Of a stretch of 64,000 bases of DNA, positions 51,697 through 61,507 are shown in pieces. Below the pieces are notes generated by a model. That model saw nothing but the letters and a program-made list of their open reading frames with translations, did no database searches and was not told where the DNA came from. A program made the position numbers and the translations under genes. Position 1 is the first letter of the stretch. The number at the start of each line of letters is the position of its first letter. This DNA is from Clostridium sp. CAG:508 (lineage in GTDB: Bacteria > Bacillota > Clostridia > TANB77 > CAG-508): contig FR889080.1 in assembly GCA_000435755.1 (NCBI GenBank), positions 14,995-78,994 on the forward strand, given 5' to 3'.

Positions 51697-54600
51697 TTAT
51701 TTTTCATTATCATCAAAGTTATCCATATCTAATAACTCTTCATCATCAAGTAATAAGTCTTCATCATCTAAACCTTCTTCGTCATCAAGAAGATCTCCTT
51801 CTTCTGAATATCCATCAGCAAGTTCTTCTTCATCAACTACTGCAAGTTCTTCTTCTAGTTTTGGATCATCTTTAATACTGTTAAAATCAATTCCTTCATC
51901 AATATTTTCCTTTAGTTCTAATTCTTTATTGTCTTCTGAAAGAAGTTTTATATCTAGTCCTAATGATTGAAGTTCTTTTACTAACACTTTAAATCCTTCT
52001 GGAACTCCTGGTTCTGGAACATTTTCACCTTTTACAATTGCTTCATATGTTTTTACTCTTCCTACAATATCATCAGATTTAACTGTTAACATTTCTTGAA
52101 GTGTATATGCAGCACCATAAGCTTCTAATGCCCAAACCTCCATTTCTCCAAATCTTTGTCCACCAAATTGTGCTTTACCACCAAGAGGTTGTTGTGTTAC
52201 TAATGAGTAAGGTCCAGTTGAACGAGCATGTATTTTGTCATCTACTAAGTGATGTAGTTTTAACATATACATAACACCAACTGTAATTGGATGATCAAAT
52301 GGCTCTCCAGTTCTACCATCATATACAACTGTTTTTCCATCTTCACTAAGTCCTGCTTTTCTAAATAGCTCTTTTATTTCTTCGTCTTTAGCACCATCAA
52401 ATACTGGTGTTGCAACCTTGTATCCAAGTGCTCTTGCAGCCATACCTAAGTGAACCTCTAAAACTTGGCCTAAGTTCATACGAGAAGGAACACCTAGTGG
52501 GTTTAATACTATGTCTACTGGTGTACCATCTGGTAAAAATGGCATATCTTCTTCTGGTAATATACGTGAAATAACACCCTTGTTACCATGACGTCCAGCC
52601 ATCTTATCACCAACAGATATTTTTCTCTTTGTTGCAATATAGCAACGAATTACTTGATTTACTCCAGGAGCTAATTCATCTGAATTTTCCCTTGTAAATA
52701 TTTTAACATCTACAATTGTTCCTGCTTCTCCATGTGGAACACGAAGTGAGTTATCTCTAACTTCTCTAGCTTTTTCTCCAAATATTGCACGAAGTAATCT
52801 TTCTTCTGCTGTTAGTTCTGTTTCTCCTTTTGGAGTAACCTTACCAACTAATATATCTCCTGGTCTTACTTCAGCACCTATACGAATTATACCGTTTTCG
52901 TCTAAGTCTTTTAAGCTGTCGTCTCCAACATTTGGTATATCTCTAGTAATTTCTTCTGCTCCTAGTTTTGTTTCTCTACATTCACAGTCATATTCTTCAA
53001 TATGAATTGATGTATATACATCTTCTTTTACTAATCTTTCACTAATTAAAACAGCATCCTCGTAGTTATAACCTTCCCAAGTTGTGAAAGCTATTAAAAC
53101 ATTTTTACCAAGTGCCATTTCACCATTTTTAGTAGCTGGTCCATCGGCAATTAGTTCTCCTGCTTTAACTTTTTCTCCAGTGCTTACAACTGGTCTTTGA
53201 TTTATACATGTTCCACCATTTGTTCTTTTGAATTTTCTTAAATGGTAAACATCTAATTCGTCTTTTTTATTTCTAATTTGAATTTCGTCACCAGTTACTT
53301 TTTCAACTATACCGTCATTTTTAGCCATTACTGTAATTCCAGAATCTTTTGCTGCTCTATATTCAATACCTGTACCAACTATTGGTGATTCTGTTGTAAG
53401 TAGTGGAACTGCTTGACGTTGCATGTTTGAACCCATTAGAGAACGTTTTGCGTCGTCATGCTCTAAGAATGGAATCATAGCTGCTGCAACTGATACTAAT
53501 TGTTTTGGTGATACGTCTACAAAATCAACTTGGTCTTTATCAACCATTGTAATGTCTGCTCTATGACGTACACGAATTCTATCATTTACAAATTTTCCTT
53601 CTTCGTCAACTGGTTCAGAGGCTTGAGCAATAATGTATTTATCCTCTTCGTCTGCTGGCATATATACAACTTCATCAGTTACTTTGCCTGTTTCATGGTC
53701 TACTTTTCTATATGGTGTTTCAATAAATCCATATTCGTTTATAATAGCAAATGATGAAAGCGCTGATATAAGTCCTACGTTTGGTCCTTCTGGTGATTCA
53801 ATAGGACATAATCTTCCATAGTGTGTATAGTGAATATCACGAACCTCAAATCCTGCTCTCTCACGAGATAAACCACCAGGTCCTAATGCAGAAATTCTTC
53901 TCTTATGACTTAATTCTGAAAGTGGGTTTGTTTGATCCATAAATTGTGATAATTGTGAGCTTCCAAAGAATTCCCTAATTGCAGAAGTTATTGGTTTTGT
54001 ATTAATTAAAGTTTGTGGAGTAACTATATCTAAGTCTTGAATTGTCATTCTTTCACGTACTACTCTTTCAAGTCTTGTTAAACCAATTCTAAATTGATTT
54101 TGTAATAACTCTCCAACGCAACGAATACGACGATTTCCTAAATGATCAATATCGTCAACATTTCCTAAACCATGTTCTAGGTTTAATAAATAGCTTATCG
54201 AAGCAATAATATCTTCGTTTGTAACATGTTTTGGAATTAATTCGTCCATTCTTTCTTTAATAACATCATGTAATTCTTTTTCCTCTGTAGTATCAATTAT
54301 TGATTTTAATACTATGTAATTTACCATCTCTTTGATATGTAAGTCACTCAAATCAACATTTGGAAGTACGCTGTGGATATTAACTGTGCCATTACCAATA
54401 ATTCTTACTGGTTTGTCTTCAACTTTTACATCAACAACATTGATTCCACTGTTTTGAATTGCAATTGCTGTATCTTCAGAAATACTGTTATCTTTTTCTA
54501 CTAATACTTCTCCAGTCTCTGGATCAATAATATCGTTATAAGCTATTCTTCCTGTAATTCTTGTTGCTAAACTTAATTTTTTATTAAATTTGAATCTTCC

Positions 54601-55410
54601 TACTTTTGCTAGGTCATATCTTCTATCATCAAAGAATAAACCATTAAATAAGTTTCTTGCAGCATCAGTTGTTGGAAGTTCTCCTGGTCTTAATTTTTTG
54701 TATATTTCAACTAAAGCTTCTTCTTGTGTTTTAATTGGGTCTTTTGCTAAAGTTTCCTTTATTTTGTTTTCATCCCCAAATAATTGTGTAATTTGTTCAT
54801 CTGTTACTATTCCTAATGCTCTTAAAAGTGTTGTAACAGGTATTTTTCTAGTTCTATCAACTCTAGCCCAAAATACATCATTTCCATCAGTTTCATATTC
54901 TATCCATGCACCACGAATAGGCATAACAGTAGATGTATAAATTCTTCTACCTGTTTTGCTATCAAAATCTTGTGCATAGTAGCAACCTGGTGAACGAACT
55001 AATTGGCTTACTACAACTCTTTCTGCACCGTTGATTACGAAAGTACCACTATCTGTCATAAGTGGGAAATCACCAAGATAAATTTCTTGTTCTTTGATTT
55101 CACCTGTTTCACGATTGATAAGTCTTACTTTTACATGTAATCTTGTAGCATAAGTTGCATCACGTTCTTTGGCTTCTTCTAATGTGTATTTTGTTTTCTC
55201 TTCCATGTAGTAGTCTAAGAATTCAAGTACAAGGTTTCCAGAATAATCAACTATTGGAGATACATCTCTAAGTACTTCTCCTAAGCCTTCTTCGATAAAC
55301 CAATTGTATGAGTCTTTTTGAACTTGAATTAAGTTTGGCATTTCGATTGAATCGCCGATTTTTGCAAAAGTTTTACGAGAACATTTCTCGTGTTTAATTT
55401 CTTTTAACAA
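51697..55410 (-). CDS. rpoB: RNA polymerase beta subunit with acidic C-terminal tail
   Basis: About 1237 aa. Conserved elements include [24 protein letters not shown], the rifampicin-pocket region [25 protein letters not shown] (wild type: Gln, Asp and His present), and [13 protein letters not shown]. The last 65 residues are a very acidic tail ([18 protein letters not shown]). The frame is open to GTG 55419, but that GTG overlaps the SD; AAGGAG is 8 bases before TTG 55410, the preferred start (many rpoB genes use TTG). The upstream 400 bases have a strong promoter and no rplJ-rplL, which usually precede rpoB. Confidence 0.97.
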   Translation of the reverse strand: MLKEIKHEKCSRKTFAKIGDSIEMPNLIQVQKDSYNWFIEEGLGEVLRDVSPIVDYSGNLVLEFLDYYMEEKTKYTLEEAKERDATYATRLHVKVRLINRETGEIKEQEIYLGDFPLMTDSGTFVINGAERVVVSQLVRSPGCYYAQDFDSKTGRRIYTSTVMPIRGAWIEYETDGNDVFWARVDRTRKIPVTTLLRALGIVTDEQITQLFGDENKIKETLAKDPIKTQEEALVEIYKKLRPGELPTTDAARNLFNGLFFDDRRYDLAKVGRFKFNKKLSLATRITGRIAYNDIIDPETGEVLVEKDNSISEDTAIAIQNSGINVVDVKVEDKPVRIIGNGTVNIHSVLPNVDLSDLHIKEMVNYIVLKSIIDTTEEKELHDVIKERMDELIPKHVTNEDIIASISYLLNLEHGLGNVDDIDHLGNRRIRCVGELLQNQFRIGLTRLERVVRERMTIQDLDIVTPQTLINTKPITSAIREFFGSSQLSQFMDQTNPLSELSHKRRISALGPGGLSRERAGFEVRDIHYTHYGRLCPIESPEGPNVGLISALSSFAIINEYGFIETPYRKVDHETGKVTDEVVYMPADEEDKYIIAQASEPVDEEGKFVNDRIRVRHRADITMVDKDQVDFVDVSPKQLVSVAAAMIPFLEHDDAKRSLMGSNMQRQAVPLLTTESPIVGTGIEYRAAKDSGITVMAKNDGIVEKVTGDEIQIRNKKDELDVYHLRKFKRTNGGTCINQRPVVSTGEKVKAGELIADGPATKNGEMALGKNVLIAFTTWEGYNYEDAVLISERLVKEDVYTSIHIEEYDCECRETKLGAEEITRDIPNVGDDSLKDLDENGIIRIGAEVRPGDILVGKVTPKGETELTAEERLLRAIFGEKAREVRDNSLRVPHGEAGTIVDVKIFTRENSDELAPGVNQVIRCYIATKRKISVGDKMAGRHGNKGVISRILPEEDMPFLPDGTPVDIVLNPLGVPSRMNLGQVLEVHLGMAARALGYKVATPVFDGAKDEEIKELFRKAGLSEDGKTVVYDGRTGEPFDHPITVGVMYMLKLHHLVDDKIHARSTGPYSLVTQQPLGGKAQFGGQRFGEMEVWALEAYGAAYTLQEMLTVKSDDIVGRVKTYEAIVKGENVPEPGVPEGFKVLVKELQSLGLDIKLLSEDNKELELKENIDEGIDFNSIKDDPKLEEELAVVDEEELADGYSEEGDLLDDEEGLDDEDLLLDDEELLDMDNFDDNEK

Positions 55411-55607
55411 AAGAATCACTCCTTAAAAAAATTTAAGCAGAAATTAAAATATATGATTTTAATAAAAAGTCCTTCTTGTTTCTATAATTAGTTTACAAAT
55501 CAGCATATTTTTCTGCTCTCTAAATACCCTTTCCATAAGTAATTATAGGTCAATTCCTCTTTTTATTAAATTAACATAATCTATAGATAAAAGACAACAA
55601 AAATACG

Positions 55608-55625
55608 GTTGACATTTTTGTCAAC
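55608..55625. promoter_or_regulatory. 18-bp perfect palindrome in the rpoB leader
   Basis: GTTGACA TTTT TGTCAAC, perfect with a 4-base centre, inside the leader of about 310 nt between promoter 55727-55755 and rpoB. It could be an operator, an RNA hairpin, or chance. The 55411-55856 interval also holds the two divergent promoters; I see nothing else in it. Confidence 0.5.
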
Positions 55626-55726
55626 TGTTTAATTTGCTGTTTATTTGGTAAAATTTATTTTTATATTAATCATTACATCCACCTTAAATGTAGACTAGTA
55701 ACGCTTAATAAAAGCATACCTATTTT

Positions 55727-55755
55727 AGTATAACACCTGTTGTACTTGCTGTCAA
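55727..55755 (-). promoter_or_regulatory. promoter of rpoB-rpoC
   Basis: Minus strand TTGACA (55750-55755), 17-base spacer, TATACT (55727-55732). This gives a leader of about 310 nt before rpoB. Confidence 0.7.
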
Positions 55756-55794
55756 CGATTTTGGTAAAAATTTCTTAATTTTTATAAGGTATTA

Positions 55795-55823
55795 TAGACA
55801 AATGATATTTAATATAGTACAAT
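55795..55823 (+). promoter_or_regulatory. promoter of the COG2426 gene
   Basis: TAGACA (55795-55800), 17-base spacer ending TAG, TACAAT (55818-55823), 34 bases before the ATG. 22 of 23 positions from the GACA onward match the hicA promoter at 59466-59494. Confidence 0.65.
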
Positions 55824-55856
55824 ATTTGCATTGTTAATAGAAATGAGGTTAATTAT

Positions 55857-56348
55857 ATGTCTATAATTTTAAAATATTTGATTACATTTTTTGTAGGTAT
55901 GGTGCCTATTTTAGAGTTAAGAGGTGCTATTCCAATAGGCGTTGGGCTTGGTCTTTCATATTTTGAAGCTTTTATTTGTAGCTTTATCGGAAATATTATA
56001 CCTATATATTTTATTGTTAAGTATATTAGACCTTTATTTGATTTTTTTGGAAGATGGAAACCTTTTAAGGTTATCATAGATTGGGCCACTGAAAGAGCTA
56101 CAAGAAAAATTGAAGAAAGTGAAAAATTACAAAATTACACAGCTTTAGGTTTATTTTTATTTGTAGCTGTTCCTTTACCTGGAACTGGTGCATGGGTTGG
56201 TTCTTTAATTGCTAACTTTTTAAATTTACCACCTAAAAAAGCTATCCCACCTATTGTAGCTGGTGTTCTTGTTGCTGGTATTATTGTTTTAGCAGTAACT
56301 GCTGCCGCTAATGGGGGTATTCAGTATTTATTTAATCACGTTAATTAA
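55857..56348 (+). CDS. small membrane transport protein, COG2426 family
   Basis: 163 aa. VPILELRGAIPIGVGLGLSYFEA near the N-terminus and FVAVPLPGTGAWVGSLIANF in the middle are the COG2426 (putative small multidrug export protein) signatures. Hydrophobic segments at about 5-23, 30-55, 98-118 and 130-155. The drug-export annotation of this family is not well proven, so treat substrate as unknown. GAGG precedes the ATG. Own promoter and a very stable terminator. Confidence 0.8.
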   Translation: MSIILKYLITFFVGMVPILELRGAIPIGVGLGLSYFEAFICSFIGNIIPIYFIVKYIRPLFDFFGRWKPFKVIIDWATERATRKIEESEKLQNYTALGLFLFVAVPLPGTGAWVGSLIANFLNLPPKKAIPPIVAGVLVAGIIVLAVTAAANGGIQYLFNHVN

Positions 56349-56349
56349 G

Positions 56350-56393
56350 AAAAATGTTAATGGTGACGGCAAGCCGTCACCATTAACATTTTT
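56350..56393. terminator. very strong bidirectional terminator
   Basis: Two perfect 21-base arms (outer AAAAATGTTAATGG, inner GTGACGGC) with an AA centre, so one of the most stable hairpins in the window. It ends the COG2426 gene (+) and the histidine kinase (-), overlapping the kinase stop by 2 bases. Confidence 0.93.
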
Positions 56394-57942
56394 AATTTAC
56401 TAACATTTCAAATCCTATTGTTACCTTGAACAAATCTCCATCTAAGTAAATATGAAATTTTCCTCCTTGAAGTTCTGTTAAGCTAGATGCTATTGAAAGT
56501 CCTAATCCGCTTCCTTCTGTATTTCTAGAAGTTTCTCCTCTTACAAATCTTTGCATCAATTCATCTGCTGATATATTAAGCTCTTGTTTCGATATATTTT
56601 TCATTTGTATTACAACTGTATGTTGGTTTTTCACCACATCTAAATATACTCTTGTATTTTCCATAGCATATTTAGCAACATTTGAATAAACATTTTCTAA
56701 TATCCTACACATATATCTTCCATCTGCTTTTATATATACATCTTGTTCCGGGAATGTTGTTATTTCCTCTAAGTTTCTTTCCTTAAACCTATCTTCAAAT
56801 TCTCCTGACACTTGTTGCACAAGTTCTTTGACATTTAATTTCTCTTTATTTAATTTTATATTTCCAGAAGATGCTTTTGAAGCTTCTACTAAATCTTCTG
56901 TTAGTTTTTTTAATCTTTGAGATTTATTATCTAATATCATTAAATACTCAGTTGCCTTTTCATTAGGCATTTTTTCTTTTTTTAATAAATCTACATAGTT
57001 AATAATTGATGTAAGAGGTGTTTTTATATCATGTGACACATTGGTTATAAGCTCTGTTTTAAGCCTTTCACTCTTTAAGCTTTGTTCAATTGCATTTGAT
57101 AAACCTCCAGCAATATCATCAATATATACTGCCATTTGTTTTAAAACTCCTTTTAATTCATTTGGATTTAACTCAATATTGGTATCTCCGTCATATATAC
57201 TTTTTAAAGCCATTTGAATTTTATTAAGTTCTTCCACTTTTTTGCATAATACATAAAATGTGGTTATTCCAAGTGCTGCTAACATCACTACCTGAAACAA
57301 GTTCTTGTTACTAGTAGAGTTTGGTATTGCTAATGTTATAAAAAATCCTATAATGCAAAATCCCCAATAATATATAAATAGTTTTGTCATTATTTTGCGG
57401 TTATCTATCATTTTCTTAATTGCTTTATAAATAGCATATATTAAAGTGGTTTTCCATAACATTCTTGCTTTTATTCTTTTTACTATAGTCTCTAATAGTA
57501 CTATTGAATTCACATATATTATTCCGATTCCGCAACTTGATAGCATTATGCTTATCGAATTTTCAAATGAATTCCATCCTATGCTTAGAATATAAACTCC
57601 AGCTATAAACAATATAAAACTTAAAGCTAATACTACTTCTAATTTCCATTCGTCAAACCAGTTTAACTTAATTGTATCTTCATTTTTATTTTTTCCAATT
57701 CCATCTATAATCACTACTGCTAGAATAATTAGTATCATAACTGATATTGGAATTAGTAATGGTGTTACACCTTTTGTTACATTTGCTAAACCTCCTGCCA
57801 TTTGCCAGATATAGTTTGAATTTTGTATAACATTGATTTCTTCGTCTATAATTTTAGTACCTAGTGTTGATAGTATTAAGAGTAAGGCAAATATTGGTGC
57901 TAAAACATAAGCTACATTTTTAGAAATTTTTGATCCATTCAT
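56392..57942 (-). CDS. membrane sensor histidine kinase
   Basis: 516 aa. Six or so TM helices lie in residues 1-235 in two groups (about 10-85 and 110-235). Then a dimerisation helix with H-box NVSHDIKTPLTSIINYVDLL (phosphorylated His), N-box region ILENVYSNVAKYA, and G-box GSGLGLSIASSLTELQGG. Class is similar to the polytopic kinases of Clostridia paired with OmpR regulators. Partner is the response regulator 10 bases upstream in the same transcript. The signal is unknown; the many TM helices and short loops suggest membrane-level sensing. Confidence 0.88.
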   Translation of the reverse strand: MNGSKISKNVAYVLAPIFALLLILSTLGTKIIDEEINVIQNSNYIWQMAGGLANVTKGVTPLLIPISVMILIILAVVIIDGIGKNKNEDTIKLNWFDEWKLEVVLALSFILFIAGVYILSIGWNSFENSISIMLSSCGIGIIYVNSIVLLETIVKRIKARMLWKTTLIYAIYKAIKKMIDNRKIMTKLFIYYWGFCIIGFFITLAIPNSTSNKNLFQVVMLAALGITTFYVLCKKVEELNKIQMALKSIYDGDTNIELNPNELKGVLKQMAVYIDDIAGGLSNAIEQSLKSERLKTELITNVSHDIKTPLTSIINYVDLLKKEKMPNEKATEYLMILDNKSQRLKKLTEDLVEASKASSGNIKLNKEKLNVKELVQQVSGEFEDRFKERNLEEITTFPEQDVYIKADGRYMCRILENVYSNVAKYAMENTRVYLDVVKNQHTVVIQMKNISKQELNISADELMQRFVRGETSRNTEGSGLGLSIASSLTELQGGKFHIYLDGDLFKVTIGFEMLVN

Positions 57943-57952
57943 TTTTTACCTC

Positions 57953-58660
57953 CTATTTTTCTAGATTTTCTATTTTATATCCAATTCCCCAAATTACCTT
58001 TAAATATTTAGGTTCTCTTGGGTTTATTTCTATCTTTTCTCTTATGTGTCTAATATGTACTGCTATAATATTTTCTGCACCATAACATTCGTCTTCCCAC
58101 ACATTTTGGTAAATTTGTTCAATTGAATACACTATTCCTTTATTTTTAGTTAAAAATTTTAAAATGTTATATTCTGTTGGAGTTAATTTCACATCTTTTC
58201 CCTCAACTGTTACTTGTTTTGTATCGTCATTTATTACTAATTCTCCTGACCAATATGTATTTCCTTCTTGCTGTTTATCTGCAATTGAGCCTAGGTGTGT
58301 ATATCTACGAATTTGTGAGTTTACTCTTGCAATTAGTTCTAATGGATTAAATGGTTTTGTTATATAATCATCTGCTCCATTATTTAGTCCTGTAATCTTA
58401 TCGTAGTCTTCTGATTTTGCAGAAAGCATTATTATTGGAATTGATTTATCTTTTCTAATTAAATTAGCTGTACTAATTCCATCAAGTTTTGGCATCATTA
58501 TATCTAATAAAATCAAATGAATATTATCATTCTTTTCTACTATTTTTAATGCTTCCATTCCATCATATGCTTTTAATATGTTGTACCCTTCTTTACTTAA
58601 ATATATTTCTATTGCATTTACAATTTCCTTATCATCATCCACTACTAAAATATTGTACAT
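57953..58660 (-). CDS. OmpR/PhoB-family response regulator
   Basis: 235 aa. Receiver domain MYNILVVDDDKEIVNAIEIY (acidic pocket), LILLDIMMPKLDGI (phosphorylated Asp), PIIMLSAKSEDYDKI and DYITKPFNPLELIARV (Lys). The C-terminal winged helix has VKLTPTEYNILKFLTKNKG and WGIGYKIE. It is transcribed with the sensor kinase. An extended -10 box TGGTATAAT (58692-58700, minus strand) lies 32 bases before the ATG. The target genes are unknown. Confidence 0.93.
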   Translation of the reverse strand: MYNILVVDDDKEIVNAIEIYLSKEGYNILKAYDGMEALKIVEKNDNIHLILLDIMMPKLDGISTANLIRKDKSIPIIMLSAKSEDYDKITGLNNGADDYITKPFNPLELIARVNSQIRRYTHLGSIADKQQEGNTYWSGELVINDDTKQVTVEGKDVKLTPTEYNILKFLTKNKGIVYSIEQIYQNVWEDECYGAENIIAVHIRHIREKIEINPREPKYLKVIWGIGYKIENLEK

Positions 58661-58749
58661 AAATTTTCCCCTTTTTGATTATTACGTATAAATTATACCA
58701 CAAATTTATTAAGAAAAAAGTAGTTAATTTATTAAGTTATTCTTAACAC

Positions 58750-58782
58750 AAAAACCAGCACTTTAATTTGTGCTGGTTTTGT
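58750..58782. repeat. terminator repeat, copy A
   Basis: 33 bases (arms AAAACCAGCAC / GTGCTGGTTTT) identical to 59504-59536. It ends hicB (-). In copy B the same bases encode the end of the AI-2E permease, so copy A looks like a duplicated gene end. Confidence 0.85.
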
Positions 58783-58790
58783 GTTATATG

Positions 58791-59138
58791 CTAATTACTT
58801 AATTTATACAACGCATATTGATTTAGTGACACTCCCTCTTGTTGTGCCTCAACTGATAATCTGTAGTGTAATGATTTTGGAATTCTTACTAAAAATTTTC
58901 CACTATAATCAGTATATTTTACCGGTAGTGGTACATCAAATCCATCATCAATTTTAGTTTCAATCCAACCTCTCATTGCATCTTTTAGACTTTCATAAGC
59001 TTCTTTAAAAGTTTCGCCTGTACTTTGGCATCCGTCTAATTCTAAAACATGTGCATAAAAGTAAGTTCCACTCTCGTCATTAATTTGTTGAACAATACAG
59101 TTATATGGCAAATTCATATAATCTTCAACACTCTTCAT
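58791..59138 (-). CDS. hicB: HicB-type antitoxin
   Basis: 115 aa. The N-terminal partial RNase H fold (YNCIVQQINDESGTYFYAHV, then LDGCQSTGETFKEAYESLKDAM) is the HicB antitoxin fold. The C-terminal FLVRIPKSLHYRLSVEAQQE and GVSLNQYALYKL is a ribbon-helix-helix DNA-binding domain, for autoregulation. It is preceded by a frameshifted hicA, the normal toxin-antitoxin order. AGGGAGG before ATG. Because the toxin is broken, it may now be a free repressor. Confidence 0.85.
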   Translation of the reverse strand: MKSVEDYMNLPYNCIVQQINDESGTYFYAHVLELDGCQSTGETFKEAYESLKDAMRGWIETKIDDGFDVPLPVKYTDYSGKFLVRIPKSLHYRLSVEAQQEGVSLNQYALYKLSN

Positions 59139-59183
59139 TAATTCTGCCTCCCTTTATATTTATTTTACTTTAATTTGAGAATT

Positions 59184-59412
59184 TTATTCTCCAATTCTCT
59201 TTAATACGTTTTTAACATAAACCGCTTTTAATGGATTTTCTTCTTTAATTGTTATTACATCACCCTTAGAATTTATAAAATTTCTGTGGGAAGTACCGTT
59301 TTTTAGCCTTCATTTTATATCCATTATATTCTAAAACTTTAGCTACTTCTTGAAATCTAATTCCATTAGGCTGTCTTTTCATTTTTTGTATTATCTTATT
59401 GAGTTCTGGCAC
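59184..59412 (-). pseudogene. hicA: hicA toxin gene with a frameshift
   Basis: From GTG 59412 (after GGAGGA) the frame reads MPELNKIIQKMKRQPNGIRF, EVAKVLEYNGYKMKAKK and then goes out of frame. The +1 frame continues NGTSHRNFINSKGDVITIKE, ENPLKAVYVKNVLKRIGE and stops at 59184. Together this is a HicA ribonuclease (75 aa) with its catalytic His in GTSH. The break is at a run of six A (59299-59304 as T6 on plus strand); five A would restore the frame. It could be mutation, slippage or a sequence error. Confidence 0.78.
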
Positions 59413-59465
59413 CTGTATTCCTCCTCTCTTGAAAAATACACCTTTCCCCCAATAAGGCTATCTCC

Positions 59466-59494
59466 ATGATACTATATTTAATATCATTTGTCAA
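59466..59494 (-). promoter_or_regulatory. hicAB promoter
   Basis: Minus strand TTGACA (59489-59494), 17-base spacer ending TAG, TATCAT (59466-59471). ATGATA and TATCAT form an inverted repeat across the spacer and -10 box, which could be the HicB operator. Confidence 0.68.
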
Positions 59495-59503
59495 TACATA
59501 ATT

Positions 59504-59536
59504 AAAAACCAGCACTTTAATTTGTGCTGGTTTTGT
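59504..59536. repeat. terminator repeat, copy B, inside the permease 3' end
   Basis: Identical to 58750-58782. The hairpin's right arm encodes the last residues KTSTN of the AI-2E permease and its stop lies in the loop, so this copy is the parent sequence and the terminator of that gene. Confidence 0.85.
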
Positions 59537-60629
59537 AAGTTATATATTCTTCAATTAATAATTTAATTACTGTGGCAACTGGTACTGCTAAAAACATTCC
59601 CAATACTCCAAAATATGCTCCACCTATTGTTACTGCAAATATTACTAAAAGTGGGCTTATAGATAATGAGCTTCCTAAAATTTTAGGATTTATAATATTT
59701 GCATCGATTTGTTGTAATACTATTACAACTATTGCCATAATAATTGCTTGACCTATACCTCCTGTAAATATAGTAATAAGTATAGCTACTGCTACTGCAA
59801 TGATAGCTCCAAAGTATGGTATCAAGTTAAATAATCCTATCATAAATCCTAATAGTACTGCATATTTTACACCAATTATTGACATAGCAATTGCAGTTAA
59901 TATTCCTACTACTATTGCATCTAGTACCTGCCCTGCTATAAAGCTGAAAAATACTTCATTTGATTTATTAAAATATTTTCCAATCATTTTGTATGTCTCT
60001 TCTTTAAATATAGCTGATGCCAATTTTCTCAAAAAGTCTAAAATTCTTCTTCTTTCTGCTAATAAGTATACTGAAACTATAAATGAAACAAATACATCAA
60101 ATATGCTATTTACAATATTTATTGCTCCTTTTGCATATTCGGTTAGCTTTTCTATATTTATATATTGTTTAAAATCAATTTCACTTATTCCTTTTATAGC
60201 ATTTAAAACCGCTTCACTCTTTAGTACTGAATCCTCTGGTAATTCATTTATAGTATTCATTGTGTTATTATAATAATTTCCAAAGTTAGTAACTAAGTCT
60301 ACAATACTTTTTGATATTGCTGGTATTACAAAGTTTAGTGCTAGTATAATTAGCAATACTGCTATAATATATACTGTTATAATCGATAATACTCTTGCTC
60401 TTTTTGAAATAGGTTTTACCTTCTTATACCAACTTTCAACTTTTCTACATGGAATGTAAAATAAATATGCTATAAGCAGACCTGCAATAAATGGCATTAA
60501 AATATTTAATAGCTTTGCCAACCAAGCTGTTATAGGTCCGAAATTGTCTAGTAATTTATATACTGCAATAATAGCCACTCCTAGGCTAAACCAATATAGC
60601 CATTTTAAGCTTTTCTTTTTTTCTTCCAT
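59517..60629 (-). CDS. AI-2E family transporter
   Basis: 370-aa membrane protein of the AI-2E/YdiK/PerM family with about eight TM helices (for example IIAVYKLLDN, ARVLSIITVYIIAVLLIILAL, VGILTAIAMSIIGVKYAVLLG). The conserved GLFNLIPYFGAIIAVAVAIL and ANIINPKILGSSLSISPLLVIFAVTIGGAYFGVLGMFLAVPVAT blocks are the family signatures. Substrate is unknown; the AI-2 label is historical. Its last codons are part of the terminator repeat. AGGAGG before ATG. Confidence 0.9.
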   Translation of the reverse strand: MEEKKKSLKWLYWFSLGVAIIAVYKLLDNFGPITAWLAKLLNILMPFIAGLLIAYLFYIPCRKVESWYKKVKPISKRARVLSIITVYIIAVLLIILALNFVIPAISKSIVDLVTNFGNYYNNTMNTINELPEDSVLKSEAVLNAIKGISEIDFKQYINIEKLTEYAKGAINIVNSIFDVFVSFIVSVYLLAERRRILDFLRKLASAIFKEETYKMIGKYFNKSNEVFFSFIAGQVLDAIVVGILTAIAMSIIGVKYAVLLGFMIGLFNLIPYFGAIIAVAVAILITIFTGGIGQAIIMAIVVIVLQQIDANIINPKILGSSLSISPLLVIFAVTIGGAYFGVLGMFLAVPVATVIKLLIEEYITYKTSTN

Positions 60630-60638
60630 TTTTACCTC

Positions 60639-61400
60639 CTACAACTCTATTCCAACAGGACAATGATCACTGCCCATAACATCTGAATAAATTCTTGCTT
60701 CTTTTACTTCTTTTTCGATTGATTGTGATACTATAAAGTAGTCTATTCTCCAGCCTGCATTATTAGCTCTTGCATTAAACATATATGACCACCAAGTATA
60801 ACAATTCTCTTTTGTAGGATATAAATATCTAAAAGTATCTGTAAAACCGGCATCTAATAATTCTGTCATTTTTCCTCTTTCTTCATCTGTAAATCCTGCA
60901 TTATGCCTATTAGTTTTTGGATTTTTTAAGTCTATTTCTTCATGTGCTACATTTAAATCTCCACACAAAATTACTGGCTTTGTTTCATTTAGTTTTAATA
61001 AGTAGTTCTTAATTTCATCTTCCCATGTCATTCTATATTCTAATCTTTCTAGTTCTCTTTTGGAATTCGGAGTATAGCAATTTACTAAATAAAATTTTTC
61101 AAACTCTAGTGTTATTATTCTTCCTTCTTGGTCATGTTCTTCTATTCCTATTCCATATGTAACATTAAGTGGCTTTTGTTTTGTAAATACTGCTGTGCCT
61201 GAATATCCTTTTCTTATAGCACTATTCCAATAACAATTATATTTACTAAATAAGCTTTTTATTTCATCATCTATTTGGTCTTGTTGCATTTTTGTTTCTT
61301 GTATACAAAATATATCTGCATCTTCCTTCTCAAAAAATTCTTTAAAGCCTTTTTTAATAACTGCTCTCAAACCATTTACATTCCATGAAATTAATTTCAT
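60639..61400 (-). CDS. xth: exodeoxyribonuclease III
   Basis: 253-aa AP endonuclease/3' exonuclease for base-excision repair. Motifs: LISWNVNGLRAVIKKGF, DIFCIQETKMQ (metal Glu), YSGTAVFTK, CGDLNVAHEEIDLKNP (Asp, Asn), WRIDYFIVS and MGSDHCPVGIEL (Asp-His). The frame is open to 61433 but AAGGAGAG precedes ATG 61400, matching the family start MKLISWNVNG. It stands next to the AI-2E permease gene by 9 bases. Confidence 0.95.
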   Translation of the reverse strand: MKLISWNVNGLRAVIKKGFKEFFEKEDADIFCIQETKMQQDQIDDEIKSLFSKYNCYWNSAIRKGYSGTAVFTKQKPLNVTYGIGIEEHDQEGRIITLEFEKFYLVNCYTPNSKRELERLEYRMTWEDEIKNYLLKLNETKPVILCGDLNVAHEEIDLKNPKTNRHNAGFTDEERGKMTELLDAGFTDTFRYLYPTKENCYTWWSYMFNARANNAGWRIDYFIVSQSIEKEVKEARIYSDVMGSDHCPVGIEL

Positions 61401-61473
61401 ATTTCTTCTCTCCTTGTGCAAATAATATACCATAAAACTTCCACTAATTCAAGTAGGGTGGCTGAAGGCAATA

Positions 61474-61504
61474 AAAAAGTTCCTATTTTTTAGGAACTCT
61501 TTTT
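61474..61504 (-). terminator. terminator of the G5/SleB-like gene
   Basis: AAGAGTTCCTA and TAGGAACTTTTTT on the minus strand around a T/A-rich loop, 4 bases after the stop. Confidence 0.82.
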
Positions 61505-61507
61505 ATA

